Below are positions 42,525-52,226 of a stretch of DNA of 64,000 nucleotides, piece by piece. The notes beneath the pieces are model-generated. The model was not told where the DNA came from. It did no database searches and worked only from the letters and a program-made list of their open reading frames with translations. The translations under genes were made by a program, and so were the position numbers. Origin of the DNA: Pseudidiomarina indica (GTDB lineage Bacteria > Pseudomonadota > Gammaproteobacteria > Enterobacterales > Alteromonadaceae); NCBI GenBank assembly GCA_029279945.1, contig JAJUHK010000005.1, forward strand, positions 1 to 64,000, written 5' to 3'. Every line of letters starts with the position of its first letter. Positions within the stretch are counted from its first letter, which is position 1.

Positions 42525-44006
42525 ATGAAATTTATAATCCGACTCCACGCAGAAATCACGATAAAGAGTAATGGCGTTCGTAAAAGATACGGCAAATTAC
42601 TCGTTAATAATTTGAAAAGTATCTTGCAACGACGCGAGTTAAAGGGAAAGGTAACTTGGTGTTGGGATCGGATTGAACTTGAAGTATCGCCCGTATCGCA
42701 ATCACGGGTGGATGAAATTATTGAGCTGTTGCAACGAGTACCCGGTATCGCTTGGTTCAGCCAGTCGTATGAAATGCCACTCCCAGAGGGTGATCCGACA
42801 GATTTTGGACCTATTACAGAACTGGTGTTAGCGTGCTGGCAACCTGTTGTTACGGGAAAAAGTTTTGTGGTGCGGGTGAAGCGTAAAGGTGATCATCCAT
42901 TCCGTTCGTTGGATTTGGAGCGCTATTTAGGGGGGGCGTTGTTACGGCACTGCGCTGATTCGCGTGTGAGCTTAAAACATCCTGAGGTTGAGGTGCGGCT
43001 TGAAATTGATCATCACACCGTGCGGGTTTTTGGGGACAAAATTCAAGGTTTAGGTGGTTTCCCACTACCAAGTCAGGAAACAGTGTTGAGCTTGTTATCT
43101 GGTGGATTTGACTCTAGTGTTGCCAGTTTCCAATTGATCAGACGGGGCGCGCGCGTGCATTTTTGTTTCTTTAATTTAGGCGGCGCGCAGCATGAAACGG
43201 GTGTGCGGCAAACCGCTTATTATTTATGGCAACAGTATGCTAGTTCACACCCACTCAAATTTATTAGTGTTGATTTCGCGCCTATAGTTGAAGAGATCCT
43301 AACTAAAGTTGATAACGGGTTAATGGGCGTTGTACTCAAACGGCAGATGTTACGTGCTGCCGAGTTAGTTGCCGACAAGCTCAATACTGCGGCGATTGTG
43401 ACCGGTGAGGCACTAGGGCAAGTTTCAAGTCAGACCTTGAGTAACCTTAGTGTGATTGATGAAGCCACACATAAACTGGTACTGCGGCCGCTCATCACCA
43501 TGGATAAGCAGGATATTATTAATATTGCGGATCAGATTGGAACCGGTGATTTGGCGCGGAGTATGCCGGAGTATTGTGGCGTTATTTCGAATAAGCCAAC
43601 CGTGAAAGCACAACGCGATGCGCTTATGCAAGCAGAAAGCTTACTCGATTTGGCGCTGATCGAAGCAGTTGTGAAACAGGCAAAAGTCGAAGAGGTTAGT
43701 CAAATTGGTGCCACACTAGAGAGTCGCGTGGAACAATTTCGTACCGTTCATGAGGTCGATGCCACTGTTCATGAGATCATCGATATTCGCAGTCAAGACG
43801 AGGTTGAACGTAAAGCATTTGTCGCACCAACTGACACCATCACCGTCCGCCATATTCCATTTTTTAAATTGGGCACGGCTTTTACACAATTAGCAACAAA
43901 TAAAATCTATTTGCTCTATTGTGACAAGGGTGTAATGAGTAAACTGCAAGCTTTATACTTACAGGAGCAGGGATTTACGAATGTTGCGGTCTATCAACCA
44001 CATTAG
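42525..44006 (+). CDS. thiI: tRNA 4-thiouridine synthetase ThiI (493 aa)
   Basis: N-terminal ferredoxin-like and THUMP domains, the PP-loop SGGFDSSVAS at ~190, the resolving cysteine in PEYCGVIS and a C-terminal rhodanese-like domain with the persulfide-forming Cys in YCDKGVMS. It thiolates U8 of tRNA and supplies sulfur for thiamine thiazole. Length and domains match E. coli ThiI (482 aa). Divergent from the xseB operon. Confidence 0.96.
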   Translation: MKFIIRLHAEITIKSNGVRKRYGKLLVNNLKSILQRRELKGKVTWCWDRIELEVSPVSQSRVDEIIELLQRVPGIAWFSQSYEMPLPEGDPTDFGPITELVLACWQPVVTGKSFVVRVKRKGDHPFRSLDLERYLGGALLRHCADSRVSLKHPEVEVRLEIDHHTVRVFGDKIQGLGGFPLPSQETVLSLLSGGFDSSVASFQLIRRGARVHFCFFNLGGAQHETGVRQTAYYLWQQYASSHPLKFISVDFAPIVEEILTKVDNGLMGVVLKRQMLRAAELVADKLNTAAIVTGEALGQVSSQTLSNLSVIDEATHKLVLRPLITMDKQDIINIADQIGTGDLARSMPEYCGVISNKPTVKAQRDALMQAESLLDLALIEAVVKQAKVEEVSQIGATLESRVEQFRTVHEVDATVHEIIDIRSQDEVERKAFVAPTDTITVRHIPFFKLGTAFTQLATNKIYLLYCDKGVMSKLQALYLQEQGFTNVAVYQPH

Positions 44007-44048
44007 CTGCGATCTCTGTCAATGGATGATAAATCAAGGATAAAAGGA

Positions 44049-44402
44049 ATGACCTCAAGAAACGTAGCTCGAATTATTTTTGTTATATTATTGATTGGCT
44101 TGTCGGCTGCATTTCTCATGCAGGTGTCTTCAAATTCAGTCCCGCGCTTTGAACATGCCGATAAAGTAGTGCACTTCGGAGCTTTTTTTATCTTAGCGCT
44201 GACTTTTCACCGGGCATTTCCAATTCCTATTTGGTTAGCATTGGTGTTGTTGACACTCTATGGTGTAGCAATTGAATGGTTACAGAGTTTAACGCCATAC
44301 CGCGATGCTAGCTTAGGTGATTTGATTGCTGATGCACTCGGTGCTTCAACATATTACGCCATTGCCTACTGGTATTATCGAAAGCAAAAAAAAGCGAAGT
44401 GA
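44049..44402 (+). CDS. VanZ-like membrane protein (117 aa)
   Basis: Four short membrane segments with the VanZ-type DKVVHFGAFFILAL and YGVAIEWLQSLTPYRDASLGDLIADALGA. The ATG at 44049 is preferred because AGGA lies ~8 nt upstream; 44022 is the alternative. Related proteins are common near envelope genes, and the mechanism is unknown. The stop codon lies inside the terminator shared with srmB. Confidence 0.8.
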   Translation: MTSRNVARIIFVILLIGLSAAFLMQVSSNSVPRFEHADKVVHFGAFFILALTFHRAFPIPIWLALVLLTLYGVAIEWLQSLTPYRDASLGDLIADALGASTYYAIAYWYYRKQKKAK

Positions 44403-44418
44403 TTTACTTCGCTTTTTT
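44387..44418. terminator. Bidirectional terminator overlapping two stop codons
   Basis: AAAAAAGCGAAGT, loop GATTT, ACTTCGCTTTTTT. The stem spans the last codons of the VanZ-like gene and the last codons (Lys-Lys-Ala-Lys) of srmB, so it serves both convergent transcripts. Confidence 0.88.
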
Positions 44419-45618
44419 GGCTTTATCTTTCCCTTTCTTTTTCTTTTTCTTAGTCTTACCGGGGGTTGGAAACTTATATTGAGGGCGTAATTCGTCAAAT
44501 ACACGTCGCTCAATCTTCAGTTTTTGGTAGCGCTCAATGCGCCCTAACAATTCTGCGTCATGAGCTTCAACCAATGCCACTGCAAGCCCAGCTTTACCTG
44601 CTCGCCCCGTACGACCGATGCGGTGCAGATAAGTATCGGCTTGGCGTGGTAAATCATAATTCACAACCAGCGCGATATCCTCGATATCGATACCGCGAGC
44701 GGCCACGTCAGTAGCGATTAAGGTGCTATCGCTAAACTTTTCCATGCGAGCAATGATACGTTGCCGATCAGCCTGGGGCATATCGCCACGTAGCGTGAGA
44801 TTTTTCACCCCTGCGGCAAATAACTTACCTGCCAATTCGTCGACCCGTTCGCGCGTGCGAACGAAAATAATGCGTCGCCCTGGGTTTTCTTCAAGTACCC
44901 GCAGCAACAATTTGAATTTATGTTCAGCGGTATCGGCTTGGTACCACCGTTGCAAGATTTTGCCGCGCTCACGCTTAGGTGGCTCGACCGTGATTTGTAG
45001 TGGATTATTCTGAATTTCCGCTGAGAATTGTTGTACTCCAGCACTGTCTAAAGTTGCAGAGAAGAGCATGGTTTGTTGCAGTTGCTGAGTTTCATTAACT
45101 AATTGCTTCACTGCAGTGCTAAAACCCATATCTAACATACGATCAGCTTCGTCAATGATAAGCCATTCAATGGTATCAAGCGCGTATTGATCGGCGCCAA
45201 TGAGATCCAGCAGCCGCCCTGGGGTGGCCACCAAAATATCATGAGGCTGCTCCAGCACTTGGTGTTGTGAACCATAGTTAACACCACCAGTGATTAACAC
45301 GGTGTTCAGACCAGTACTATCACTGAAGGCATCTGCTTGCTCAGCAATTTGCTGCGCAAGCTCTCGGGTAGGCGCTAAAATCAGTACCCGTGCAGGTCCC
45401 GCATGGTGGCGGGGAAAATCTAGCAAATGTTGCAATGCAGGTAACAGAAAAGCGAGCGTTTTCCCAGTTCCCGTAGGGGAATTAACCAGCAAATCTTGCC
45501 CCTCTAAAGCCGCTGGGATTACTGCTTGCTGTACTTTTGCTGGCTTGTTAAGGTTGGCTGCTTTGAGAACCTCAATGAGTTCATCATCAAGTTCAAGTTG
45601 TTCCCAATCGGGTGTCAT
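44404..45618 (-). CDS. srmB: DEAD-box RNA helicase SrmB (404 aa)
   Basis: Helicase motifs in order: Q-motif region PAKVQQAVIPAAL, SPTGTGKT, APTRELAQQ, TGGVNYG, TPGRLLD, DEADRMLD, SATLDS, FVRTRERVD, ATDVAARGID and HRIGRTGRAG, then a Lys-rich tail (KTKKKKKKGKDKAKKAK). Divergent from trmN6, the same arrangement as srmB/yfiC in E. coli, which supports SrmB over other DEAD-box proteins. It assists assembly of the large ribosomal subunit. Confidence 0.92.
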   Translation of the reverse strand: MTPDWEQLELDDELIEVLKAANLNKPAKVQQAVIPAALEGQDLLVNSPTGTGKTLAFLLPALQHLLDFPRHHAGPARVLILAPTRELAQQIAEQADAFSDSTGLNTVLITGGVNYGSQHQVLEQPHDILVATPGRLLDLIGADQYALDTIEWLIIDEADRMLDMGFSTAVKQLVNETQQLQQTMLFSATLDSAGVQQFSAEIQNNPLQITVEPPKRERGKILQRWYQADTAEHKFKLLLRVLEENPGRRIIFVRTRERVDELAGKLFAAGVKNLTLRGDMPQADRQRIIARMEKFSDSTLIATDVAARGIDIEDIALVVNYDLPRQADTYLHRIGRTGRAGKAGLAVALVEAHDAELLGRIERYQKLKIERRVFDELRPQYKFPTPGKTKKKKKKGKDKAKKAK

Positions 45619-45647
45619 GCCTTATTCCTGTCGTTGTGGAGATACTA

Positions 45648-46355
45648 ATGGGATTTCAATGTCGGCAATTTTACCTGAAAGATGACCAATGTGCGATGAA
45701 AGTTAGCACCGATAGCTTACTGTTTGGTGCTTGGGTAGAGATCGCGGCGGCGCAACGATTACTAGATCTGGGTACCGGCTGTGGCATTTTAGCGTTAATG
45801 CTGGCGCAGCGGAGCATGTTGTCGGCTCATATTGACGCGGTTGAGCTGGATGCGCGTGCCGCAGCACAAGCACAAGAGAATGTTAACGCATCGCCGTGGC
45901 CAAAAAAAGTAACGGTAGTGCAAGGCGACGTTGCTGCGCTCGAATTACCTGTAACTAGCTATGATGTCATTGTGATGAATCCCCCCTATTTTGCAGGTCA
46001 CCTTGCCAGTCCAACGGCAGCTCGGCAATTAGCGCGGCAAGGCCATGGTCAAGTTTGGCGCACTTGGCTGGCATGCGCTCATGATTGGTTAAGCCCCGTC
46101 GGGAAAATTGCCGTCGTGGCACCGATGACTGCGCTACAGCAAATTCTAACGTGTGCTGCATCGCTAGGTTTGTGTGTTAGCCGTCAGTGTCAGGTGCATA
46201 GCACGCCAAGCAAACCTGCGTACTTAGTGATGCTGGAGTTACGACATGAGTCCGCACACAGCAGTGTGGTTCATGAAACGATGACCATTAGAGATGCGAC
46301 CGGCGCTTATACTGCCGTGTTTAAAACGTTGACGAAAGATTTTTATCTATCGTAA
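45648..46355 (+). CDS. trmN6: tRNA1(Val) (adenine-N6) methyltransferase TrmN6 (235 aa)
   Basis: Start MGFQCRQFYLKDDQCAMKV chosen for the GGAG upstream; an upstream frame overlaps srmB. SAM motif LLDLGTGCGILALML, and the N6-adenine motif NPPY in VIVMNPPYFAG. It methylates A37 of tRNA1-Val. Paired head to head with srmB as in E. coli (yfiC). Confidence 0.93.
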   Translation: MGFQCRQFYLKDDQCAMKVSTDSLLFGAWVEIAAAQRLLDLGTGCGILALMLAQRSMLSAHIDAVELDARAAAQAQENVNASPWPKKVTVVQGDVAALELPVTSYDVIVMNPPYFAGHLASPTAARQLARQGHGQVWRTWLACAHDWLSPVGKIAVVAPMTALQQILTCAASLGLCVSRQCQVHSTPSKPAYLVMLELRHESAHSSVVHETMTIRDATGAYTAVFKTLTKDFYLS

Positions 46356-46359
46356 GAGT

Positions 46360-46384
46360 AGCCGTGATGGGAATCATCACGGCT
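46360..46384. terminator. Hairpin between convergent trmN6 and DPP III-like genes
   Basis: AGCCGTGATG pairs perfectly with CATCACGGCT across a 5-nt loop. There is no T-run, so termination strength is uncertain. Confidence 0.5.
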
Positions 46385-46397
46385 GTATGAGGTGAGA

Positions 46398-48062
46398 CTA
46401 TAAGCCGAGTACTGCTACCCCTTGGCGGAAAGTGATATCCACTGGGATTTTTGCCGCCGCTAAGCGATCGAGATCGGCTTGCAGCTGCTCATCGATGTGG
46501 CCCATGGTGTCAAACAATTCACCGACACCGTGATAATCCCCATCGCCTTGTAAGGTAAGAATCTTTGCCGATAAGGAATTCATGGCATCACGCATGGCCG
46601 TCATGTTGACTGCATATTGACCTTGTTCGTTGCGGGTGAATGCACCCGCTTGTGCGAAGTAGTTGAAGCGAATCATGTTGGCTTTACCATGTGCACTGGC
46701 AGCACCAAAGCGAACCGAACGGAAAATGCCAGCTAAAAAAGTGGTGTAGTAGTCTTCTAATACACCTTCGGTAATTACGCCGGCTTCAAGCAGTTGAGTG
46801 ACCATATACAGGCCTAAAATATCCGCTTTACCTTCTTCTAATGCAGAAGCGTGTTCTTTTAGTGCTTCGCGGACTGTGCCTGGTTGACCGATTAAGTTTT
46901 TAATGCCGAGCCCATGTGCAACCTCATGGAACATGGTGTTGGCAAAAAACGCGTCAAAGGTAATATGACGGCGTTGCTCAGGTACAATTAATTCTTCGGC
47001 AATGGGTACCAAAATCGCATCAAACTTGGCGCGCATTGCGTTTTTTAGCTGCAAGCGACGGGTACCTTTGTCGAGCTGAACCTGCTCATCATTAGGTAAG
47101 TTAATCGCGATGGTTTTGCTGCCGGCATTTGAATGGCCCGCGTAATAAACGACATCGTAAGCATTCAACTGTGCGCCAGTACCTGGAACCTCTGCTTTAT
47201 ACTCAGCGGGTACGGGTAGATTACGTTGGAGTTCAGGGAGATGCGCAGCATAGATAGCGAGTTTTTCGCTCCACTCCCGATCTTTGATGAGGACATATGA
47301 TTCAAATGCCGTACGGTAGCCATAAAGTTGATCTTCATAGCTTTCAATAGGACCAATCACAACGTCAACGTCATTATCAGTCATATCCATCCAAGCATAA
47401 TCAGAGGCTTGATATTCATTGCTAAGCAACGCGTCGGCGCGCATGTTCAGGTAGGTTTTAAACTGCTCACTTTCCGCAAATTCAGCGGCTTCTCGCAATA
47501 ACTCAGCAGCTTGCTGCAATTCTGCATGGTAAGCCTCATGGTAGGGGATGGCGTATAACTGCCCAGTTTGGTCTCGCCGGACCAGCGTATATTGGTCGAT
47601 TTTGCCGGGGAAATTAGCACGTTCAAACTCTTCTTTGGTCATATCGGCCGGATAAAAGTTTGCTCCAGCAGGTTTTTCCCCAAATCCAGTTAAAAATGGC
47701 GTGTTATTATTGAGTCGATCCCAAGGACCGTAATTGATTGCGGCGAATTGACGAACCTGCTCATTTGCTATGCGATCGAGTAATTCATTGGCACTGGCGC
47801 CGTAGGCTTGCTGCCAAAACAAGTCATCCATAATTTCAGATGCTTCGATCAATAGTTTCACCATATGGCGCTGACGCTCACTGAGATGACTCAAATCACT
47901 GGTTAGATCGAATGGATGATAGATATCCAACCGTGCTTGAGCATCGGCAACGAGTTGCACGGGAGGTAACTCTACAGCTGCTTTAGGCTGTTGAGGTGCT
48001 TGACTGCACGCAGCGAGTGACGCGCTCAGTGCGAGTAATGAATATTTGGTAAAGCTACGCAT
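46398..48062 (-). CDS. Dipeptidyl-peptidase III-like zinc peptidase, lipoprotein (554 aa)
   Basis: A lipoprotein signal (MRSFTKYSLLALSASLAAC; lipidated C19) anchors it to the envelope. The M49-type core has a zinc-binding HEVAH (379-383) and the second motif EEGKAD (409-414), with a preceding helix DAFFANTMF. Eukaryotic and many bacterial DPP III enzymes use a six-residue HExxGH motif; the five-residue HExxH form is known from Caldithrix DPP III. It probably cleaves dipeptides from peptide N termini or is a related Zn-peptidase in the periplasm. Adjacent to rdgC but separately regulated as far as can be seen. Confidence 0.82.
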   Translation of the reverse strand: MRSFTKYSLLALSASLAACSQAPQQPKAAVELPPVQLVADAQARLDIYHPFDLTSDLSHLSERQRHMVKLLIEASEIMDDLFWQQAYGASANELLDRIANEQVRQFAAINYGPWDRLNNNTPFLTGFGEKPAGANFYPADMTKEEFERANFPGKIDQYTLVRRDQTGQLYAIPYHEAYHAELQQAAELLREAAEFAESEQFKTYLNMRADALLSNEYQASDYAWMDMTDNDVDVVIGPIESYEDQLYGYRTAFESYVLIKDREWSEKLAIYAAHLPELQRNLPVPAEYKAEVPGTGAQLNAYDVVYYAGHSNAGSKTIAINLPNDEQVQLDKGTRRLQLKNAMRAKFDAILVPIAEELIVPEQRRHITFDAFFANTMFHEVAHGLGIKNLIGQPGTVREALKEHASALEEGKADILGLYMVTQLLEAGVITEGVLEDYYTTFLAGIFRSVRFGAASAHGKANMIRFNYFAQAGAFTRNEQGQYAVNMTAMRDAMNSLSAKILTLQGDGDYHGVGELFDTMGHIDEQLQADLDRLAAAKIPVDITFRQGVAVLGL

Positions 48063-48090
48063 GGCTTTGTCCTTGTTTATTTCTCAAATG

Positions 48091-48999
48091 TTATTGGGAC
48101 GTCGAAGCGTCCGTAAATAAGTTGACGAGGTCAGGATAAAATTCTTTTATCTCACCTGCAAGCAAGGCGAAATCGGCATCGATACGTTGTTCAGGCGTGG
48201 CTTCAACGAGCTTATCCTGTTCATCGACTAATACATCTGTCGGCTTGAACTTTTTAATCGCAAGATCATGTTCAAGGACAAAGTTAATACGGTCACGCCA
48301 GAGTAAACCTAGCTTAATCGCCCGTTTACCGTGCTCAAGGTGGGTTTTCAACTCGGTACCCGTGAGATCATGTTGGCGCATGCGAACAATGCCGCCGTCT
48401 TCTGTATGGTCGCGCAATTCTACTTCATCGCCAAATTGGAATGCCCCCGGAACTCGGCCCCGTTGAAGCCATTCGGTAAAATAAACATCGGTTGCCTGCT
48501 CACAAAATAGGGGTTTCACAGGTAATGAGCCTAAGCTGCTGCGTAATAAGCCCAAGAAATCTTCCGCACGGTTTGCGGCGGCGGCATCCACCACGACGAT
48601 ATTAAAGTGGGTATCGAGCATCCCCCAGGTTAATCGAAAACGTGTAAAGGCTTGTGGTAGAAGGCGGTGAACAATATCTTCTTTGAGATTTTGTTTTTCT
48701 TTGGCACCCACTTTGCGAGCTTGGTCATTTTCAATTAACGCAACCTGTTCGTCGAGCTCTGCTTGCACAACAGCAGATGGCAGAACTTTTTCTTCCTTAC
48801 GAGCACAGAACAAGTAGGCAGAACCAATTTGGTGGGTGAGTACTTCGCTGTGTTGGCCAAACGGTGACCCCCAGCCAAAACTTGCGAGCTCTTGTCGGCC
48901 GCAAGGACGAAAAACATGCTGCGCTAAGTTTTCTTCGAGATTATTCGGTACGTTAAAATCGTTTGCTAGCGTGTAGATTCTCAGGTTTTTAAACCACAT
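48091..48999 (-). CDS. rdgC: Recombination-associated protein RdgC (302 aa)
   Basis: The N terminus MWFKNLRIYTL and the FGWGSPFGQHSE region are the RdgC signature. RdgC forms a ring-shaped dimer that binds double-stranded DNA and restrains RecA. Length equals E. coli RdgC (303 aa). ATG start. Confidence 0.96.
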   Translation of the reverse strand: MWFKNLRIYTLANDFNVPNNLEENLAQHVFRPCGRQELASFGWGSPFGQHSEVLTHQIGSAYLFCARKEEKVLPSAVVQAELDEQVALIENDQARKVGAKEKQNLKEDIVHRLLPQAFTRFRLTWGMLDTHFNIVVVDAAAANRAEDFLGLLRSSLGSLPVKPLFCEQATDVYFTEWLQRGRVPGAFQFGDEVELRDHTEDGGIVRMRQHDLTGTELKTHLEHGKRAIKLGLLWRDRINFVLEHDLAIKKFKPTDVLVDEQDKLVEATPEQRIDADFALLAGEIKEFYPDLVNLFTDASTSQ

Positions 49000-49039
49000 G
49001 ATTAATCCTTGAGTATTGAGATGAACTGTCAGTAAACAG

Positions 49040-50776
49040 TTAAATAAAAGTCATGGGTAACTTCATAATATAAGTTAACCCTTGGCCAGGTTTGCTCTCG
49101 GGATAGATGGTGCCATTCAACGTTTGATACACCAAGTTACGGATAATATGAGTACCTAGACCACTACCACCTTGTTGATGTTTGGTGGTGTAAAATTGAT
49201 CAAATAGCTTTTCTGATTGTTCTTGGGTCAGCCCCTTGCCATTATCGCTATAACGAATGAGCAGACAATCCTGCTCGCGCTTAATGGTAATGCTAATTTT
49301 ACCAGTTCCAGTTGGTTTATTTTCAAAACCATGGATAAGCGAGTTAATGATTAAGTTAGTGAATATTTGTGCGAATGCCCCCGCCGGGCAGCGCACGTGA
49401 ATATCATCCGGGCAATCAATTATCAGTTCCGGATTATACGACTTTAGTTTTGGTTTTAAGGTTTTGATAACACCATCTAAATAGTCTTTGATATTAATGT
49501 CACGAATGGCTTCTGAAGTTTGATCAATCGCTACTTGTTTGAAACTGCTTAGCAGCTCGGAAGCACGGGCTAAGTTGTTTTCCAATAGAGGGAGTGAGTC
49601 CATACCGATTTGCAGCAAACATTCTAATTGTTCTTTGGTAAGCGTTTTATTGTGCAGTTTCTTCACCACCTCATGCATATGTTCGCGCAATGTAGAGGCG
49701 GCGGTGACACAAATGCCGATGGGTGTCGACATATCATGGGTTAAACCGGCCACGAGACCACCGAGCGATGCCATTTTTTCTGATTCAATCAGCTGATCTT
49801 GGGCCTTTTCCAAATCGGCAAGAGATTTAGATAAGCGCTTGTTGGCATCACGTAGTTCTTCTTCAACCCGGAGACGTCGTTGAATTTCTTCTTGCAGGAA
49901 CTCTTGGCGTGATTCGAGATCTTGTTTCTGGCGCTCTAAGTCAATTAATACTCGGCTCATATTACTCGTTTTACGCGCAACTTCCTGCTCGAGAATATTG
50001 TTTTGCTCATCGAGTTTGCGGTTCATCTTCATTAATTGTGTTTGTATGCGCTCTAAGTCTTCTTGATATTCTTTAAGATTTTCAACCAGTTGATTGTAAG
50101 CGCGCTCTAACAGGATAAATTCAGTATCACGGAGGCTGCGAACGTGAATTTTGGAATGCTCTAAGTCATCCAAACGGAAGTTTTGAATTTGACCAATTAA
50201 ATCACGCATGGGACGACTTAACATGCGATGAAAGGCAACACTAAACAATAAGATCAAAAAGGTACTTTTTAAGATGGCCGAACCAATAATAAAGTACAAA
50301 CTCACCTTGATTCGTTCGATGGCTATGTCCCGTGTGGTATACATGGTAACATCGCCAACTCGAGTGGATGCTCCGGAAAACTCAAACACCAGTTCGGAAT
50401 GATAGCCAAATACACCATCACGTTCAGGCAGTTCATAACTCTCTGCTTCTACTGTTGGAAAGGCTGATAATGGAGGTGTACGGCCGCGTTGACTGATCAT
50501 GCGCCCGGTATCATCGCGGATCACTAGCCCAGCAATAGCAGGAATATTGATTAAACCATCCGCTATCGCTTCAACTTGTGGGGTGTTATATTCCCAAAGT
50601 GAGCGTGCAAGGGAGTGATTAATCGTGCTTTGTTGGTTACTCAACTCCTGCACCAGCATATTCTTGGTATCGTAGTATTCACCAACAATTTGGACCGATG
50701 TTACGATCAGCGTAAGGACAAAATACACTGAGAGAACACTGGTTAATAGTGATTTTGAAATACTCGATGTAGCCAT
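49040..50776 (-). CDS. Orphan sensor histidine kinase (578 aa)
   Basis: Two membrane segments (about 10-32 and 165-190) enclose a ~130-residue periplasmic sensor. A HAMP-like region (SRPMRDLIGQIQNFRLDDLE) and a long coiled coil (~245-335) lead to HisKA with the phospho-His in GLVAGLTHDMSTPIG, then HATPase motifs NLIINSLIHGF, DNGKGLT, GGSGLGTHII. The coiled coil and HisKA resemble kinases that respond to redox or membrane state. No response regulator is adjacent, so its partner is encoded elsewhere. Divergent from the mechanosensitive-channel gene. Confidence 0.87.
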   Translation of the reverse strand: MATSSISKSLLTSVLSVYFVLTLIVTSVQIVGEYYDTKNMLVQELSNQQSTINHSLARSLWEYNTPQVEAIADGLINIPAIAGLVIRDDTGRMISQRGRTPPLSAFPTVEAESYELPERDGVFGYHSELVFEFSGASTRVGDVTMYTTRDIAIERIKVSLYFIIGSAILKSTFLILLFSVAFHRMLSRPMRDLIGQIQNFRLDDLEHSKIHVRSLRDTEFILLERAYNQLVENLKEYQEDLERIQTQLMKMNRKLDEQNNILEQEVARKTSNMSRVLIDLERQKQDLESRQEFLQEEIQRRLRVEEELRDANKRLSKSLADLEKAQDQLIESEKMASLGGLVAGLTHDMSTPIGICVTAASTLREHMHEVVKKLHNKTLTKEQLECLLQIGMDSLPLLENNLARASELLSSFKQVAIDQTSEAIRDINIKDYLDGVIKTLKPKLKSYNPELIIDCPDDIHVRCPAGAFAQIFTNLIINSLIHGFENKPTGTGKISITIKREQDCLLIRYSDNGKGLTQEQSEKLFDQFYTTKHQQGGSGLGTHIIRNLVYQTLNGTIYPESKPGQGLTYIMKLPMTFI

Positions 50777-50918
50777 TGAGGGTTCCTAAAAGCTTTCCCT
50801 CAAGGTACTGGAAAACGACATATTTCGCAATACGAGGAACATTGAGAAGTGTGGCCTGGTAGGTTATGTTATTTTATGTCTGACGAACATCACATGGACA
50901 CAACTTAAGGTAAGTAGC

Positions 50919-52181
50919 ATGCAAGAACAACTGGAAATTGGAGAAAAATGGTTATCACAGTACGCTGAGCTCGATATCTTGGTACGAGTACTGCTGGTAT
51001 TGGTCACCGCATGGTTGGCCAATTTTGTTGTTAAGAAAATTCTACTGCGCGGTATTCTCGCTGCAATCTCCTACACGCCAGTCGGGCGTGACAAAGAATT
51101 GTTTGAAAGTAACGTTATTGCCCGAATCGCGAATGTGGTGCCAGCGCTGGTCATTGCTTATGGGATAACCACGATTACGCAGCTACCTGTCGAAGTAGGT
51201 ATTGTTGTCCGAAACGTCTGTAATGCCTTTATTGTATTAACCTTAGCTCGGGCAATAAGTGGTATTTTAACCGTTACAAATACGGTGTATGAGCGTCGAC
51301 CCGATGCTCATCAAAAGCCCATCAAAGGCTATATTCAAGTGATCAAGATTGGGGTGTATGCCGTTGCTGCGATCTTGGTCATTGCCGCCTTGATCGACCG
51401 CTCACCTGTTATTCTATTGTCTGGGTTAGGAGCGATGGCTGCAGTCTTGATGTTGGTTTTTCAAGACACCTTGTTATCCTTAGTGGCGAGCGTGCAGATT
51501 TCATCGAATGACATCATTCGTGTAGGGGATTGGGTGGAGATGCCCAATCTCAATGTGGATGGTGACGTTATTGATATCGCGCTACACACAGTGAAGGTTC
51601 AAAACTGGGATAAAACTATCTCTACTATTCCTACCAAACGTTTTATTACAGACCCGTTTAAAAACTGGCGTGGTATGCAAGAATCTGGTGGGCGGCGAAT
51701 TAAACGTAGTTTGATGTTGGATCAGAACAGTGTCCATTTTTTATCCAATGAGGAGCTAAAAAAGCTTTATCGATTCCGTATCCTTCGCGACTACCTCACA
51801 TCGAAGAAACAAGAAATTGACGAGTGGAATCAAAAGTTAAAAGATGAAGGCAAGGAACCGGTCAATACGCGTCGGATTAGTAATATCGGAACCTTTCGGG
51901 CCTATGTGGAGCAGTACCTGAAGAATCACCCGCGGATTCATCAGAATATGACGTTGATGGTGCGCCAGCTAAATCCAACCCCAGATGGGTTGCCATTAGA
52001 AATATACTGTTTTACTGCAACCACAGTATGGGCGGAGTATGAAGGGATTCAGTCAGATATCTTTGACCATCTAATTTCGATTTTACCGGAATTCGGATTG
52101 CGGGTATTCCAACATCCAAGTGGTGCTGATATGCGGGAAATGGCAATACAACTTAAACAATCTGGTCATACTGCAACATAA
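50919..52181 (+). CDS. MscS-family mechanosensitive channel, YbdG/MscM-like (420 aa)
   Basis: Four to five N-terminal membrane segments, then the MscS pore helix (LLSGLGAMAAVLMLVFQDTLLSLVASVQIS in parts) and β domain (IRVGDWVEMPNLNVDGDVIDIALHTVKVQNWDKTISTIPT in parts). The C-terminal domain with its insertion (KNWRGMQESGGRRIKRSL) is characteristic of YbdG, the miniconductance channel involved in osmotic adaptation. The stop codon directly borders the Pho-box-like promoter of the next operon. Confidence 0.9.
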   Translation: MQEQLEIGEKWLSQYAELDILVRVLLVLVTAWLANFVVKKILLRGILAAISYTPVGRDKELFESNVIARIANVVPALVIAYGITTITQLPVEVGIVVRNVCNAFIVLTLARAISGILTVTNTVYERRPDAHQKPIKGYIQVIKIGVYAVAAILVIAALIDRSPVILLSGLGAMAAVLMLVFQDTLLSLVASVQISSNDIIRVGDWVEMPNLNVDGDVIDIALHTVKVQNWDKTISTIPTKRFITDPFKNWRGMQESGGRRIKRSLMLDQNSVHFLSNEELKKLYRFRILRDYLTSKKQEIDEWNQKLKDEGKEPVNTRRISNIGTFRAYVEQYLKNHPRIHQNMTLMVRQLNPTPDGLPLEIYCFTATTVWAEYEGIQSDIFDHLISILPEFGLRVFQHPSGADMREMAIQLKQSGHTAT

Positions 52182-52182
52182 C

Positions 52183-52226
52183 TGACATCGCACAGTCACG
52201 CAGTTGTCATAAAACAGAAGTATCTT
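52183..52226 (+). promoter_or_regulatory. Predicted PhoB-dependent promoter of the TonB2-type operon
   Basis: Three Pho-box half-site-like hexamers lie in exact 11-bp phase: TGACAT (52183), AGTCAC (52194) and TGTCAT (52205). A -10-like TATCTT follows 10 bp after the last (52221-52226). PhoB binds tandem 11-bp units (7-bp CTGTCAT-like plus 4-bp AT-rich spacer) that replace the -35. Seen directly: the repeats and spacing. Inferred: PhoB control. Confidence 0.65.
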
